Notes: generated from the letters alone by a model not told the origin. Counted from the stretch's first letter, positions 33,468-42,641 are shown. The stretch: 64,000 nt of DNA from CAYLGT01 sp964383465 (GCA_964383465.1 CAYLGT010000001.1:24164-88163), one strand, 5' to 3'. Program-made: numbers and translations.

Positions 33468-34754
33468 CTAGACAGCTTGGTTTTTGATCTCGTCGAGTCG
33501 CTCTGCGATCGCACCGGCCAGGTCACTTTCGCCCAAAAGCTCTATGGCTTTCTGGGCCGCGCTTCCTAAAGCCCGTCGCTTACTGGCAGAGTCAACAAAC
33601 TTGAGCGACGCCACAAACTCAATCAACGCCTTGGCTTGCTCGACTGGCATCTTACCAGTTTCGTCGAGGAGTGCTTCGAGCTCTCGACGACGCTGGCGGA
33701 CATACATGACGTCTTGCTCAGCTAACGTAAACAGGCTGAATTCGTCCTCGTGCTCCTCGGTGTCGGCGCCATCCTCGACCTCTGACTCTGTTTCAGGCGT
33801 TTCACCAAACAGAAGCATCAGCTGTTCATCTTTTTCCTGTTGCTGCTCATCAATTGATTTCTGCCAGGTGCCGGCGCGACCCTGTATGAAAAGTTTCGAT
33901 GCAGTCGTGTTGAGCTTTCGGTTTTGGATAAACGATATGATCGACAACAGCTCAGTTTTCATGACTTCTTCGAGGTTCAACGACTGTTGCTCGCTAAGGA
34001 CTCCTAGGTCACCATAGCCGAGATGAATCATCTCGTGCCGTATCCAGGTGTCTATATGTTGACCGAGCTCTAACGCTGCGGTGTAGGGGATCTGTTTGCC
34101 GAACACCAGGCGCCGGAGGTCTGCAGGAAGTTGGTGAAATCCAACTGCTTTTTCAAACTCCGCAGCACCAACTTCACCCTTGTGTTGTGCGAGAAAGTCC
34201 GTTTTTCCAGACCATCTGCCAGACTCGAGTCCCCATTGGTAGGACTCGATGATTGCCATCGCCGATCGCTCAACGGGTGGTTTATGATACAGATTTTCAT
34301 CGAGCTGGAGACCGATGATTTCACCAGGGCTCGATATGTCGTGAACTTTGCAGTTTACTTTGTACTGCTTGTGAGGGTTTTCGTATGCCAAATCAAGCAC
34401 TGCCAGAGTCCGACTATGCCCGGCGATTACTAGATAGTAGTAATCGTCGCGCGCCCGGACATCATAGTCGTCTATACACAGCGTGCTTCCCCAGAGTCGG
34501 TTGACAAAATCGATGTACTGCTCCAGATGCTCACGGCTCATGCGAGCGATGTCGATCTCGTTTATAAGCCCTCGTCGCTCTATGGATTGTTTTAACTTTC
34601 GACTTTCTGGGTTAGCGCCGCCCCGAACCTGCGAGAGCATGATCAGGTCCTCGACCTCCACCAACTCTTGGGTGTATAGGCCAAGGATCTCAACTTCTTT
34701 TGCTTCCCGATGTTCACCGCCAACCAAATCGGGATCAAGCTCCACAGTACTCAT
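33468..34754 (-). CDS. ParB/Spo0J-like N-domain protein, 428 aa
   Basis: The first 190 residues look like a ParB-type domain: IERRGLINEIDIARMSREHL, LVIAGHSRTLAVLDLAYENP (matching the GxRR/GHSR box) and IIGLQLDENLYHKPPVERSA (the ENL-R box). The rest is helical with an acidic linker (TEEHEDEFSLFTLAEQDVMY). No parA gene is adjacent, so a chromosome-partition role is doubtful; a DNA-binding or CTPase-type regulator is likelier. CATAAT lies 8 nt before the ATG. Divergent from the HhH-GPD-like gene. Confidence 0.65.
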   Translation of the reverse strand: MSTVELDPDLVGGEHREAKEVEILGLYTQELVEVEDLIMLSQVRGGANPESRKLKQSIERRGLINEIDIARMSREHLEQYIDFVNRLWGSTLCIDDYDVRARDDYYYLVIAGHSRTLAVLDLAYENPHKQYKVNCKVHDISSPGEIIGLQLDENLYHKPPVERSAMAIIESYQWGLESGRWSGKTDFLAQHKGEVGAAEFEKAVGFHQLPADLRRLVFGKQIPYTAALELGQHIDTWIRHEMIHLGYGDLGVLSEQQSLNLEEVMKTELLSIISFIQNRKLNTTASKLFIQGRAGTWQKSIDEQQQEKDEQLMLLFGETPETESEVEDGADTEEHEDEFSLFTLAEQDVMYVRQRRRELEALLDETGKMPVEQAKALIEFVASLKFVDSASKRRALGSAAQKAIELLGESDLAGAIAERLDEIKNQAV

Positions 34755-34862
34755 TGGTGTTCATTATGCCCGCTGAGACGCTATATATGCAAGTTTTGCT
34801 CGACATACCGCTACTCGCTCATGCTTTGGAAGCCGTATGGAGCGTGGTTGAATAGGTACGTA

Positions 34863-36239
34863 ATGAGTGACATGGAGCGAATTGATCGACCCGAAGGACC
34901 CTTTGAAGTTGCATCGCGGCTTGGTGCTGAGTTTGGGGTGAACCCACAGTATTTCGACCACGCGGCACACTGGGCACATGTATGGTTACAGATACTCCGC
35001 GACAGCGGTGAGCTTTCGCGAGCGAGCGAAAAAGGGCTTCTCCTAACGAAACGAGCCGCCCTGGAAACAAACCCCGAGGTCGCACTCGACGAAAACGGTA
35101 AACCCTCCTACCAGACTGAGTACCTAGCCCAGAGAACACTCTACGAGCTAGCAGGGCGCAATGGTGCAAAAGTTAGATCTGCTCTCGAGGGTGATGGTCT
35201 CCGTGTCATCCCACACTTCGATCGACGAGACGAAGTTATCGATACACTAATGAACGCTATGGAGCAGCGCACGTACCCGTTCAACTCATCGCGCACCGAA
35301 CTGCCCCAAGTAGACGGCAACATGCCAGAAACGCTCGAACGAGGCGGGGTCGACGAGGCGCTGTATTGGTTTATCAGCTGCTACTTTATGCGTGGACAGA
35401 TAGGGTCGGTGACGGCAATCCGCGGGTTGTCAAAACTCTACGACAAGCATCCAGATATGTTCAACCCTCATCTCTCTCGCATGCTCTCTGAAACCGAAAT
35501 AGAAAAACGCCTCAGAGATCACGGGCTAGGCAGCGGCAGCAAAGTCAACGCGATGATCTGGCAGAAGAACTCTCAACGCTTGATCGACTATTGTGACGCT
35601 GACCCGCGTAATCTTTTCGAGGGAACTACCGACTACGAGGTATTGAAGCAACGCATCATGCGGCGGGGCTCAAAGGGCTTTTTGGGTTTTCAGGAAAAGA
35701 TGACTAGTATGCTGACGTATTGGCTCATGAGCGCAGGACTAGTCGAGTACCATCATCATCCTCTGCCTGTCGACTTACACGTTACTCGCGTCAGCGCCTC
35801 GAACGGTGTAGTGACGTTTGAAAACTTGCCTCCAAACGGCAACATCGTTTCACAGCAGACCTTCGACACCCTCCGCAAGATGTATGAAGACTATTCTCAC
35901 TCACATGGCGTCAGCCAGTTGGCGCTTTGTGATGCACTTTGGGCTTTTGGTACTGCCATGTGTGGCGATGCGGTCGGAAACCATATGAACGAGCCAAACG
36001 GTCGCGATAACAGAGACGGTCGTAGAACACTGCTGGTGCAGGAAGCCATAACATTTGACCGTACGCAAACAGCCCGATGGATACGAAGCTGCGGCTCATG
36101 CGTCCTTCGCAACACGTGCACCACACTCTACCCAGCTAAACACTGGTACCTCCACGGCAAACTACTGCCATATGAGCGGCTGTCGCCACCCAAAGAAGAC
36201 GGTGGGCTGTTTCCGCTGCACGATGTAACATATGTATAG
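34863..36239 (+). CDS. Divergent HhH-GPD (endonuclease III-like) protein with C-terminal Cys cluster
   Basis: 458 residues from ATG 34863 (the frame is open upstream to 34710, but that part overlaps the divergent promoter). Around residues 276-315 GFLGFQEKMTSMLTYWLMSA then PLPVDLHVTRV matches the HhH-GPD glycosylase pattern (G-x-K-A ... hPVDxHVxR), and CGSCVLRNTC near 415-424 resembles the C-x2-C-x5-C end of the endonuclease III Fe-S loop. It would act in base excision repair; the long N-terminus is unlike any glycosylase I know. Assignment is tentative. Confidence 0.5.
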   Translation: MSDMERIDRPEGPFEVASRLGAEFGVNPQYFDHAAHWAHVWLQILRDSGELSRASEKGLLLTKRAALETNPEVALDENGKPSYQTEYLAQRTLYELAGRNGAKVRSALEGDGLRVIPHFDRRDEVIDTLMNAMEQRTYPFNSSRTELPQVDGNMPETLERGGVDEALYWFISCYFMRGQIGSVTAIRGLSKLYDKHPDMFNPHLSRMLSETEIEKRLRDHGLGSGSKVNAMIWQKNSQRLIDYCDADPRNLFEGTTDYEVLKQRIMRRGSKGFLGFQEKMTSMLTYWLMSAGLVEYHHHPLPVDLHVTRVSASNGVVTFENLPPNGNIVSQQTFDTLRKMYEDYSHSHGVSQLALCDALWAFGTAMCGDAVGNHMNEPNGRDNRDGRRTLLVQEAITFDRTQTARWIRSCGSCVLRNTCTTLYPAKHWYLHGKLLPYERLSPPKEDGGLFPLHDVTYV

Positions 36240-36240
36240 G

Positions 36241-36792
36241 ATGAAACACAAAGAAGCAGTCGTACTCGTGTACACGGGCGAAGGCAAAGGCAAAACCAGT
36301 GCTAGCTTGGGTCTACTCGTGCGGGCGCTCGGTGCTGGAAAACGAGTCGCCTTTGTCCAGTTCATAAAACTCTGGGACGTCGCCGAGCACCAGTTTATAA
36401 GAAGTATTATGCCGCTGTACGAAGAGAGTTTTGACTTTTACAAAGGAGGGCTCGGGTTCTACGAAGCTGGAGAACTCAGTAGTGAAGCTTCAAGCGAAGA
36501 ACACAAAGCCCAGGCGCTCAAAACGTTTGACTTCGCTCTCAAGTGCGTCAGTTCCGGTGACTACGACGTCGTCATCTGCGACGAAATAAACAATGCCGTG
36601 CATGACAAACTACTTCCAGAGCAGTCGCTCAAACAGTTACTCGACGCCCGCACTTCGACAACAAGTCTGTGCATGACGGGCAGGGGATTTCCGAAAAAAC
36701 TGCTTCCACGAGTCGACATCGCCACCAACATGACAAAACTCAAGCACCACTTCGATGATGGCTTCGTGGCGACACCTGGTATTGACTTTTAG
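36241..36792 (+). CDS. cobO: Corrinoid adenosyltransferase (CobO/BtuR type)
   Basis: About 183 residues, normal length. P-loop YTGEGKGKTSASLGLLVRAL at the start, AFVQFIK, VVICDEINNAV and MTGRGFPKKLL all match CobO/BtuR. It transfers adenosyl from ATP to cob(I)alamin. No cobalamin pathway or B12-dependent enzyme is visible in the window, so salvage or a moonlighting role is open. ATG 36241 is chosen; an upstream ATG at 36232 overlaps the preceding gene. Confidence 0.9.
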   Translation: MKHKEAVVLVYTGEGKGKTSASLGLLVRALGAGKRVAFVQFIKLWDVAEHQFIRSIMPLYEESFDFYKGGLGFYEAGELSSEASSEEHKAQALKTFDFALKCVSSGDYDVVICDEINNAVHDKLLPEQSLKQLLDARTSTTSLCMTGRGFPKKLLPRVDIATNMTKLKHHFDDGFVATPGIDF

Positions 36793-36810
36793 TTGCTTTT
36801 TTGGTATAAT
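36782..36810 (+). promoter_or_regulatory. Consensus promoter overlapping the cobO stop
   Basis: TTGACT, 17 bp, TATAAT. The -35 lies in the last cobO codons. Confidence 0.8.
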
Positions 36811-36817
36811 GTATTTT

Positions 36818-36874
36818 ATGGATGATGCTTATGAAAAGTCATCATCCCCACATTCACATGCTGCCCTAGGGTAG
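36818..36874 (+). CDS. Leaderless mini-ORF, 18 aa
   Basis: MDDAYEKSSSPHSHAALG, beginning 7 nt after the -10 box and ending 20 nt before the next start codon. A possible leader peptide for the GC-rich gene that follows. Confidence 0.4.
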   Translation: MDDAYEKSSSPHSHAALG

Positions 36875-36894
36875 CACCGAGACCAAGGAGTCAC

Positions 36895-37257
36895 ATGAAC
36901 TACTGGCTGTCCCTCCTGTTCGGCATCGCCTACGGGAGCTTCATGCTCGGCCTCAACATGTTCGTCGCTTACGCTTCGACCAGGGAGAGGCTGAAGAAGT
37001 TCAGGTACCTCAGGGACATCAACGGTAAGCCCTACCACCTGTGGGGCGAGCGAGTCCCGACCGTCGCCTTGACCTCCCTCACCGCGGTCTGTGCCGCCAG
37101 TATGACCCGGGGGTGGGGCGGCACTGTGGGCGAGGCTCTGGCGGCTGGCACCAGCACGCTCATCATCTTCGTCGTCGGCATGTCGCTGCACCGCAGCCGC
37201 TACCAGAAGAAGTACCAGGGCAGGATTCACCCCCTGGCCCTGAGCGCCTCCCAGTAG
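36895..37257 (+). CDS. Small membrane protein, GC-rich cassette
   Basis: 120 residues with about three membrane segments (YWLSLLFGIAYGSFMLGLNM, VALTSLTAVCAASM, GTSTLIIFVVGMSL) and a basic tail. AAGGAG precedes ATG 36895. Codon use is GC-rich (CTC, AAG, GGC), unlike cobO before it. Not recognised. Own promoter and terminator. Confidence 0.6.
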   Translation: MNYWLSLLFGIAYGSFMLGLNMFVAYASTRERLKKFRYLRDINGKPYHLWGERVPTVALTSLTAVCAASMTRGWGGTVGEALAAGTSTLIIFVVGMSLHRSRYQKKYQGRIHPLALSASQ

Positions 37258-37305
37258 GCACCGTTTGCTTCATTCGTGAAGCAGGGCAGGAACCTCCTTG
37301 GTCTC

Positions 37306-37347
37306 CTGTTCCCAGAATGCTCAAAGTTTTGAGCCTTGTGGGAACAG
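37306..37347 (+). terminator. Hairpin terminator
   Basis: CTGTTCCCA/TGGGAACAG with an inner CTCAAA/TTTGAG stem, followed by TTTTCTTTTT. Confidence 0.75.
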
Positions 37348-37373
37348 CAATTTTCTTTTTGCTCATGCTTGCA

Positions 37374-37390
37374 CTCGAGACATTCTCGAG
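37374..37390 (+). promoter_or_regulatory. Palindromic operator before the Dop/PafA-like gene
   Basis: CTCGAGA-CAT-TCTCGAG, a perfect 7+3+7 palindrome immediately upstream of the -10-like TATAGG (37395-37400) and the ATG at 37405. Confidence 0.5.
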
Positions 37391-37404
37391 AGACTATAGG
37401 GTCC

Positions 37405-38814
37405 ATGAACAAGATATTTAGGGAAGAAGCCTTCTTTAGTCCCACTCCACCACCGAGGATCATCGGTACCGAAATGGAGTATACCGTCGACTACGAGACG
37501 CTCTGCAATTATTCGTCTTTGTTATATAACGGGAAAACACTGCACCACGATTTTCTCCCTAACGGGGCTCGACTCTATGTGGACGGTGAGAACCTCGAGT
37601 ATTGTTCTGCTGAAAGCCTAGGTCCACTCGATGCGGCCGCAGCCGACCACGCTGGCATGCCGATAGTCAAAGATATCTATAGCTCTACGACCTCACGAGA
37701 AAAATATGGCAAAGAGCATGTATCTGGTAACCAACGTTTTATACCGCTTAGGCGCTCTGGCGGCTTTTGTGGTGTCTTCGTCGAGGAAGACGGGAGTGTT
37801 TCAAGCGGCTATGACTCCATGGGGTATCATGAAAATCTCTTGACTGTTCTATCGCCAGAATTTGAACAGTACCGCGTCTTCGAAAAACTGATGTATAGCT
37901 TTCTTACAACACGACATATCTGGGAAGGTGCGGGTATGGTACTAGAGGATGGCACCCTGGAACTGTCACAAAAACTCTTTCATACACACAACAAGGAACT
38001 GATGCGCACCCACACCGATCGTGAAAAGCTAGGGCATCTAAAAAAGGCGACGCTTGTAGAAATTCGTACTGCCGACGTCCATATGCTGCCGTTTGCGAGC
38101 TTTATGGGGCTAGGCGTGACTTCGCTGGTGCTAAGACTTGTAGAACAAGGAGTTATAGGCCCCCACAACATCAAAAATTGGGCAATCAAGGGATATCCTA
38201 TCAACGAAGCAACACGCTTGAGCACCATGAGCTATGACGACTTTGACGCCGAGATCACACTAGAAAACGGTGAACAAATCTCTGTTGCCACCTATCAACG
38301 ACGCCTGGCAGAGCTTGCCGTAGAGCTTACTAAAGAAATCGCCCTCCCCAAAGATGAAGTAAAAGCCGCAAATGAGTGGTTGAAAATCATGCTGAGTATA
38401 GAGGCTAGCGGACTCGAAGACCCTTATCTACTCGGCAGGGTTGAGCACGTCACGAAGCATGCCCTGATGGAACACATTGCCCGGCGAAAAGGAAAAGAGC
38501 TCGAAGCCATGCAGCGAGTAGCGGTGGACCTGAGTTTCACCACGGTCGATCAAAAGCTTGCAAGAGGCGCATTAAAACTTTTTGGTGACGAAGCTGTAAG
38601 GCGTGACAGTGCAGTAATTCTAGAACGTGCCGATCGCTACGTCACTCATGCACCGAAAACCCGTGCCCGTGCACGGGGTGGACTGATCAAAACTCATGGA
38701 CGCGACGTCAAAGATGCTGGCTGGAATTTTGTAAAGGTTGGCCCTAAGCTCATAAAGCTCAAAGACCCATACGATCCTAATCCTCGAACTGTTTGGTCTC
38801 GTAGCGAGCGATAG
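37405..38814 (+). CDS. Dop/PafA family protein (Pup ligase or deamidase/depupylase type)
   Basis: 469 residues, the usual size. Family blocks: RIIGTEMEYTVDYETL at the start (GxExEY), FLPNGARLYVDGENLEYCSA, GYHENLLTVL and EGAGMV. The fold is glutamine-synthetase-like, ATP-dependent; the family conjugates or removes the ubiquitin-like Pup in actinobacteria. No pup, proteasome or ARC/Mpa gene is in the window, and I cannot tell ligase from deamidase. ATG 37405 is chosen as the first Met after the -10-like box; the upstream open frame covers a terminator. It overlaps the convergent glycosyltransferase gene by 38 nt. Confidence 0.8.
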   Translation: MNKIFREEAFFSPTPPPRIIGTEMEYTVDYETLCNYSSLLYNGKTLHHDFLPNGARLYVDGENLEYCSAESLGPLDAAAADHAGMPIVKDIYSSTTSREKYGKEHVSGNQRFIPLRRSGGFCGVFVEEDGSVSSGYDSMGYHENLLTVLSPEFEQYRVFEKLMYSFLTTRHIWEGAGMVLEDGTLELSQKLFHTHNKELMRTHTDREKLGHLKKATLVEIRTADVHMLPFASFMGLGVTSLVLRLVEQGVIGPHNIKNWAIKGYPINEATRLSTMSYDDFDAEITLENGEQISVATYQRRLAELAVELTKEIALPKDEVKAANEWLKIMLSIEASGLEDPYLLGRVEHVTKHALMEHIARRKGKELEAMQRVAVDLSFTTVDQKLARGALKLFGDEAVRRDSAVILERADRYVTHAPKTRARARGGLIKTHGRDVKDAGWNFVKVGPKLIKLKDPYDPNPRTVWSRSER

Positions 38815-40084
38815 CGGTCTCGTACAACTTTTCAAGTTTTTTCACTTGACCCGCTTCGGTAAATTGGGCAGCTAGTTCGCGACTACGTTTGCCAAAGGTA
38901 GCGCGAAGCTTTTTGTCTGCGAGCAGGTTGTTTACCGCGTCAGCAAAAGCATCGGGGTTGTTCTGAACGATGTAGCCGTTTTCACCGTCGACAACTACTT
39001 CGGAAAGCTCTGGGTCGATCATGACGACCGGCAGCCCGGCATGCGTCGCTTCGTGCAGGACCCAGGCTTGGGTATCGGTCAGTGACGGAAAGGTAAAGAT
39101 GGTACTACTTTCAAACACTGCGCCCAGCGTTTCGCGAGGCAACGCACCGGTAAACGTGATCCTGTTGGCGGCTGGCGACGCTGCTGCGAGCTTTTCGAGC
39201 GTTTCACGAAATTCAAAATCACCCACGAACAGCAGACGAGCATGCGGGTGTTTTTTGATGACTTTTTCGATCACTGGGATGAGGAGTGTTAGGTTCTTTT
39301 CTGAGCCGAGACGGCCGACAAATGTTAACAGCTGGTCCGACTTATCTATACCGAAGCGTTGACGAAATGCTTCGCGCTGCAACTCTGTCGAAGCCGGGAT
39401 CGGCGTCACGCCGTCGGGTTTGAGCGAGACTTCATAGCGATAGTTGTCGGTATGTTGCCAGCTCTCTAGTTGCTTTTTTGACTTTCGGCTCAACGCAACG
39501 ACTGCGTCACATTTGCTATACACCAGAGTGATCATCCGTTCAACGATCTCGATATTCCACTCCACGCGACCGCGGCGTGGTTTGTAAATCTTCATGATTT
39601 CGCGTAGGTCTTTGCCGTCGACTTTCACTACAAAAGGTAGTAGAGCAATCAGCGCGAGAAGCCCAGGCAAAAGCAGGCCGTCACGGTAGTGTTCGACGTA
39701 CTCGCGCAGGTCCGTGCAGTGCTGCGCAACCAGTGGTGTTTTAGTTTTAAACGCAGTATATACGCCCATAAGTCCCACTTGCCCAGGCGTAAAGAAGTGG
39801 ATGACGTCGAGTTCTAGGTCGCGGATCTGGCGCATAACACGGGGAGGGAAAAACAAACTGGTGTCATAATCGTCGTAGAATGCACCCTTGAAACTAGGAA
39901 ACCGCACGACATGCTCGTCTTCGTCGAACTCCATGGCCGTTTTGCTCGGACGCATCGAGCGGGCAGGGCAGAACACATAGACTTCGTGACCCAATGCTTC
40001 GAGGTGTCTTTTTGTTGAATCGACGACATACACGATGCCATTGATCGACGGCCGATAGGTGTCGGTAAATAATCCGATTTTCAT
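38777..40084 (-). CDS. GT4 glycosyltransferase, lipid type
   Basis: 435 residues, GT-B fold. N-terminal MKIGLFTDTYRPSINGIVYV, LDVIHFFTPGQVGLMG, and C-terminal LTFVGRLGSEKNLTLLIPVI, TFPSLTDTQAWVLHEATHAG (E-x7-E type donor site). Resembles glycolipid synthases that glucosylate diacylglycerol or phosphatidylinositol. Together with the GT4 at 41.6 kb it probably builds membrane glycolipids (inference). Confidence 0.88.
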   Translation of the reverse strand: MKIGLFTDTYRPSINGIVYVVDSTKRHLEALGHEVYVFCPARSMRPSKTAMEFDEDEHVVRFPSFKGAFYDDYDTSLFFPPRVMRQIRDLELDVIHFFTPGQVGLMGVYTAFKTKTPLVAQHCTDLREYVEHYRDGLLLPGLLALIALLPFVVKVDGKDLREIMKIYKPRRGRVEWNIEIVERMITLVYSKCDAVVALSRKSKKQLESWQHTDNYRYEVSLKPDGVTPIPASTELQREAFRQRFGIDKSDQLLTFVGRLGSEKNLTLLIPVIEKVIKKHPHARLLFVGDFEFRETLEKLAAASPAANRITFTGALPRETLGAVFESSTIFTFPSLTDTQAWVLHEATHAGLPVVMIDPELSEVVVDGENGYIVQNNPDAFADAVNNLLADKKLRATFGKRSRELAAQFTEAGQVKKLEKLYETAIARYETKQFED

Positions 40085-40146
40085 TGCTTACTGCCAGTAT
40101 AGCAAAACAGGGGTATTTCCGGTATAGTGAGTGAGACAAACCGCTT

Positions 40147-41196
40147 ATGGATACACTCAAAAAAACACTCGCACGTTTTCGACCTCGTCGCTGGTGGCAC
40201 TGGACACTTCTGGTCGTTGGGGTGCTCCTGGCGCTCATGTACAGTGCACCGTGGTGGAACCCGATAGTGTTTCCACCGGTGAAAGACCCGATCCTTGGCG
40301 TAAGCTTTTCTGAAAAACGCTCCAAAGAACTCGGTCTCGACTGGAAGGCCAACTTTACGGCACTGCTCGATGACATGCATATCCCGTCGTTTCGCCTCAT
40401 GAGCTACTGGGATATCCATGAACCGGTACGTGGACAGTATGATTTTTCGACACTCGACTGGCAGATAGAAGAGGCGGGTAAGCGCGGCGCGACTGTCAGT
40501 CTTGCCATCGGCCTGCGACAGCCTAGGTGGCCTGAGTGTCACCAACCAGACTGGGCGAGCAAGCTGTCTGGTGGCGCATGGAAACAAGCCATGTATCGCT
40601 ACATAGAAACCGTCGTGAAGCGCTATGAAAACAACCCCACCGTCATAAACTGGCAACTCGAAAACGAGGGTGCAAATGACTGGTTTGGTGAGTGCGACAA
40701 AGCAGACCGTCAGCGACTCCACGAAGAGTATGCTCTCGTTGACAAACTTTCCAACAAACCGATCTGGATGAGCCTGAGCGACCAGCATGGTTTGCCGTTT
40801 TTCACCCCCGTCCCAGATAAGTACGGTTATTCGGTATACCGCGTCGTTTGGAGCGAAAAAACAGGACCCTACAAAGGCTATCTGACTTACCCAACTCCTA
40901 TCTGGTATCACCGAGCGCGTGCAGCTATCATAAAGGCCTACACAGGGCGTGACATCTACATCCACGAGCTGCAACTCGAACCCTGGGGGCCAGTCGACAC
41001 GAAAGAGATGACTACAGCCGAACAAGACATATCTATGAGCACGTGGCAAATTCGAAACAACGTGCTGTTTGCCAGAGAAATTGGTGCCCGAGAGATCTAT
41101 ACTTGGGGTGGGGAATGGTGGTACTGGCGCAAAGTTCACGGCGACCCGACCATTTGGGATACTGTGAAGGACACGTTCGAAAAAGCTCTTGAATAA
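40147..41196 (+). CDS. Membrane-anchored glycoside hydrolase (TIM barrel)
   Basis: 349 residues. One membrane anchor (about 17-36), then a clan GH-A type barrel: the acid/base Glu lies in VINWQLENEGAND (about residue 179) and the likely nucleophile in IYIHELQLEPWG (about 279). The family could be GH5- or GH42-like; the substrate is not decidable. It faces the cell exterior, so it may trim surface glycans of the cell or its host. TATAGT near 40122 serves as promoter. Confidence 0.75.
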   Translation: MDTLKKTLARFRPRRWWHWTLLVVGVLLALMYSAPWWNPIVFPPVKDPILGVSFSEKRSKELGLDWKANFTALLDDMHIPSFRLMSYWDIHEPVRGQYDFSTLDWQIEEAGKRGATVSLAIGLRQPRWPECHQPDWASKLSGGAWKQAMYRYIETVVKRYENNPTVINWQLENEGANDWFGECDKADRQRLHEEYALVDKLSNKPIWMSLSDQHGLPFFTPVPDKYGYSVYRVVWSEKTGPYKGYLTYPTPIWYHRARAAIIKAYTGRDIYIHELQLEPWGPVDTKEMTTAEQDISMSTWQIRNNVLFAREIGAREIYTWGGEWWYWRKVHGDPTIWDTVKDTFEKALE

Positions 41197-41225
41197 TTGT
41201 TTTTGTCTATAAATTGTGATATAAT
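41197..41225 (+). promoter_or_regulatory. Promoter of the 41.3-kb cassette
   Basis: TTGTTT, 17 bp, TATAAT, directly after the glycoside hydrolase stop codon. Confidence 0.75.
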
Positions 41226-41262
41226 CATATAATCCGTACTTTTCATAAGGAGGTGAGGGCTG

Positions 41263-41595
41263 ATGCCCCACGGAACTGGTTACGCGCTGGTGTTCTCGAG
41301 TGGCCCGTGGCTGCGAGTGAACATCCAGGACGGCACCCACATCGTCCAACGCGATGACTGGCGGCTGCATCCTGAACTCAGGTTGCGGGCCGACGGCCTG
41401 ATCGAGTGGCTGGAGCGCGAGTACCCGAGCATGGAGGTCGACGGAACCCTCCTTCGTGTAGTCGTCGTCGAGACTCCCGTGACCATCGCCACCGAGTTGG
41501 TCAGGCTGCGCGTCATCTACGGTGACTTCGAAGCTCCGGCTGGAGACATCTACCTGTCCGGCCTGAGTGGCCTGGACTACCAAGTTCGGGTCTAG
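41263..41595 (+). CDS. Hypothetical protein, 110 aa, GC-rich cassette
   Basis: Not recognised. Beta-rich with basic patches (TGYALVFSSGPWLRVNIQDG, LLRVVVVETPVTIATELVRL). A strong ribosome site AAGGAGGTGAGGG precedes ATG 41263. GC content far above both neighbours. Own promoter and terminator. Confidence 0.6.
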   Translation: MPHGTGYALVFSSGPWLRVNIQDGTHIVQRDDWRLHPELRLRADGLIEWLEREYPSMEVDGTLLRVVVVETPVTIATELVRLRVIYGDFEAPAGDIYLSGLSGLDYQVRV

Positions 41596-41638
41596 CCCGT
41601 CCCATACGAGTGGATCGTCCACTCCTACTGGGGCGGGC
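41595..41638 (+). terminator. Hairpin terminator
   Basis: GCCCGTCCC/GGGGCGGGC with inner GAGTGGA/TCCACTC; GCTTTTT follows. Also serves between convergent genes. Confidence 0.75.
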
Positions 41639-41648
41639 GATTTGCTTT

Positions 41649-42641
41649 TTAGATACTTTTATACAGCTCGAGCAGGCGCTCAACACCCTTTGTTGCACCG
41701 AATTTTTTAGCGATGTTCTCCGAACGTTTGACGGCGTGTTTATAGTAGGTGGGATCGTTTCGCAGTCGTTGAAGCGTCGTCGCAAAGGTTTCGTCTGTTT
41801 CCATGAGTGCACAATCACCAAATGTTTCTTTATAGTCAGGAATGTCGCGCAGCATGACTGGTAGCCCCGCTGCAGCTGCCTCGACAACAACCAGTCCAAA
41901 CGTCTCCTGCGACGAAGGCAGCCAAAAAACATCGGCTGCTCCGTAGTATTTTCGAACTGCTTCAAGTTCCACGACACCTGTCATATGAACATTTTTCGGC
42001 GCATCGGCGAACATCTGTTTCATAGCGGCATTTTCGGCAGCAAGTTTACCAAACGGCATGCCTCCCACCCAGATAAATTCCATATCTGGACAGGCCCGAG
42101 CAACGGCCACGAAACTATCTACTCGCTTTCGCGGCTGCACTTGCCCATTACCGACCACGACCCACGCGTGCTCTTCTAGACCAAGCTTTTGACGCATGGT
42201 TTTGCGCTCTTGCTCAGTACAGACGTATTTGTCTGTGTCGACCATGTTGTAGAGCACCTGTACGGGACGTTTAACCCCCATTGCCTCTAGCTCGCGTTTG
42301 GTTGCGTCTGAAACGGCCAGTACCACGTGCGCTCGGTTATAGAACCAGCGCAAATAGACTCGCGCAAGTGGGAGCCAAAACCGAGCCCCGACAAGACTTC
42401 CGACGAGTGAGTCCGGCACTATATGAGCCGAAACAACTTTTTTGCCAGGGTTAAACAACAAAAATAACAGCGAGTAGAGTCCAACAGTGTGAATGTGCGT
42501 GACATCGGCTCCGCCAAACGAATTGACACGAATTTCAACTCCTGGACGCTTTTTTAGGGCGTTGACTGTCTCGACAAAGGCAGTGTGCACTCCGTGACCC
42601 TGGACGGTAAAGGCACTTTCCGAGACCTGCGTAACACGCAT
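41649..42641 (-). CDS. GT4 glycosyltransferase
   Basis: 330 residues, GT-B. VGNGQVQPRKRVDSFVAVAR is the donor-domain start and LPSSQETFGLVVVEAAAAGL the E-x7-E motif. Resembles monoglucosyldiacylglycerol synthases. Its start touches the stop of the debranching-type gene (42642), so both are co-translated. Confidence 0.88.
   Translation of the reverse strand: MRVTQVSESAFTVQGHGVHTAFVETVNALKKRPGVEIRVNSFGGADVTHIHTVGLYSLLFLLFNPGKKVVSAHIVPDSLVGSLVGARFWLPLARVYLRWFYNRAHVVLAVSDATKRELEAMGVKRPVQVLYNMVDTDKYVCTEQERKTMRQKLGLEEHAWVVVGNGQVQPRKRVDSFVAVARACPDMEFIWVGGMPFGKLAAENAAMKQMFADAPKNVHMTGVVELEAVRKYYGAADVFWLPSSQETFGLVVVEAAAAGLPVMLRDIPDYKETFGDCALMETDETFATTLQRLRNDPTYYKHAVKRSENIAKKFGATKGVERLLELYKSI

Noticed and set aside
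40081..41622. 513-codon minus-strand ORF opposite the glycoside hydrolase
   Set aside because: The plus-strand frame has catalytic motifs and a membrane anchor; the minus frame runs through a promoter and a terminator.
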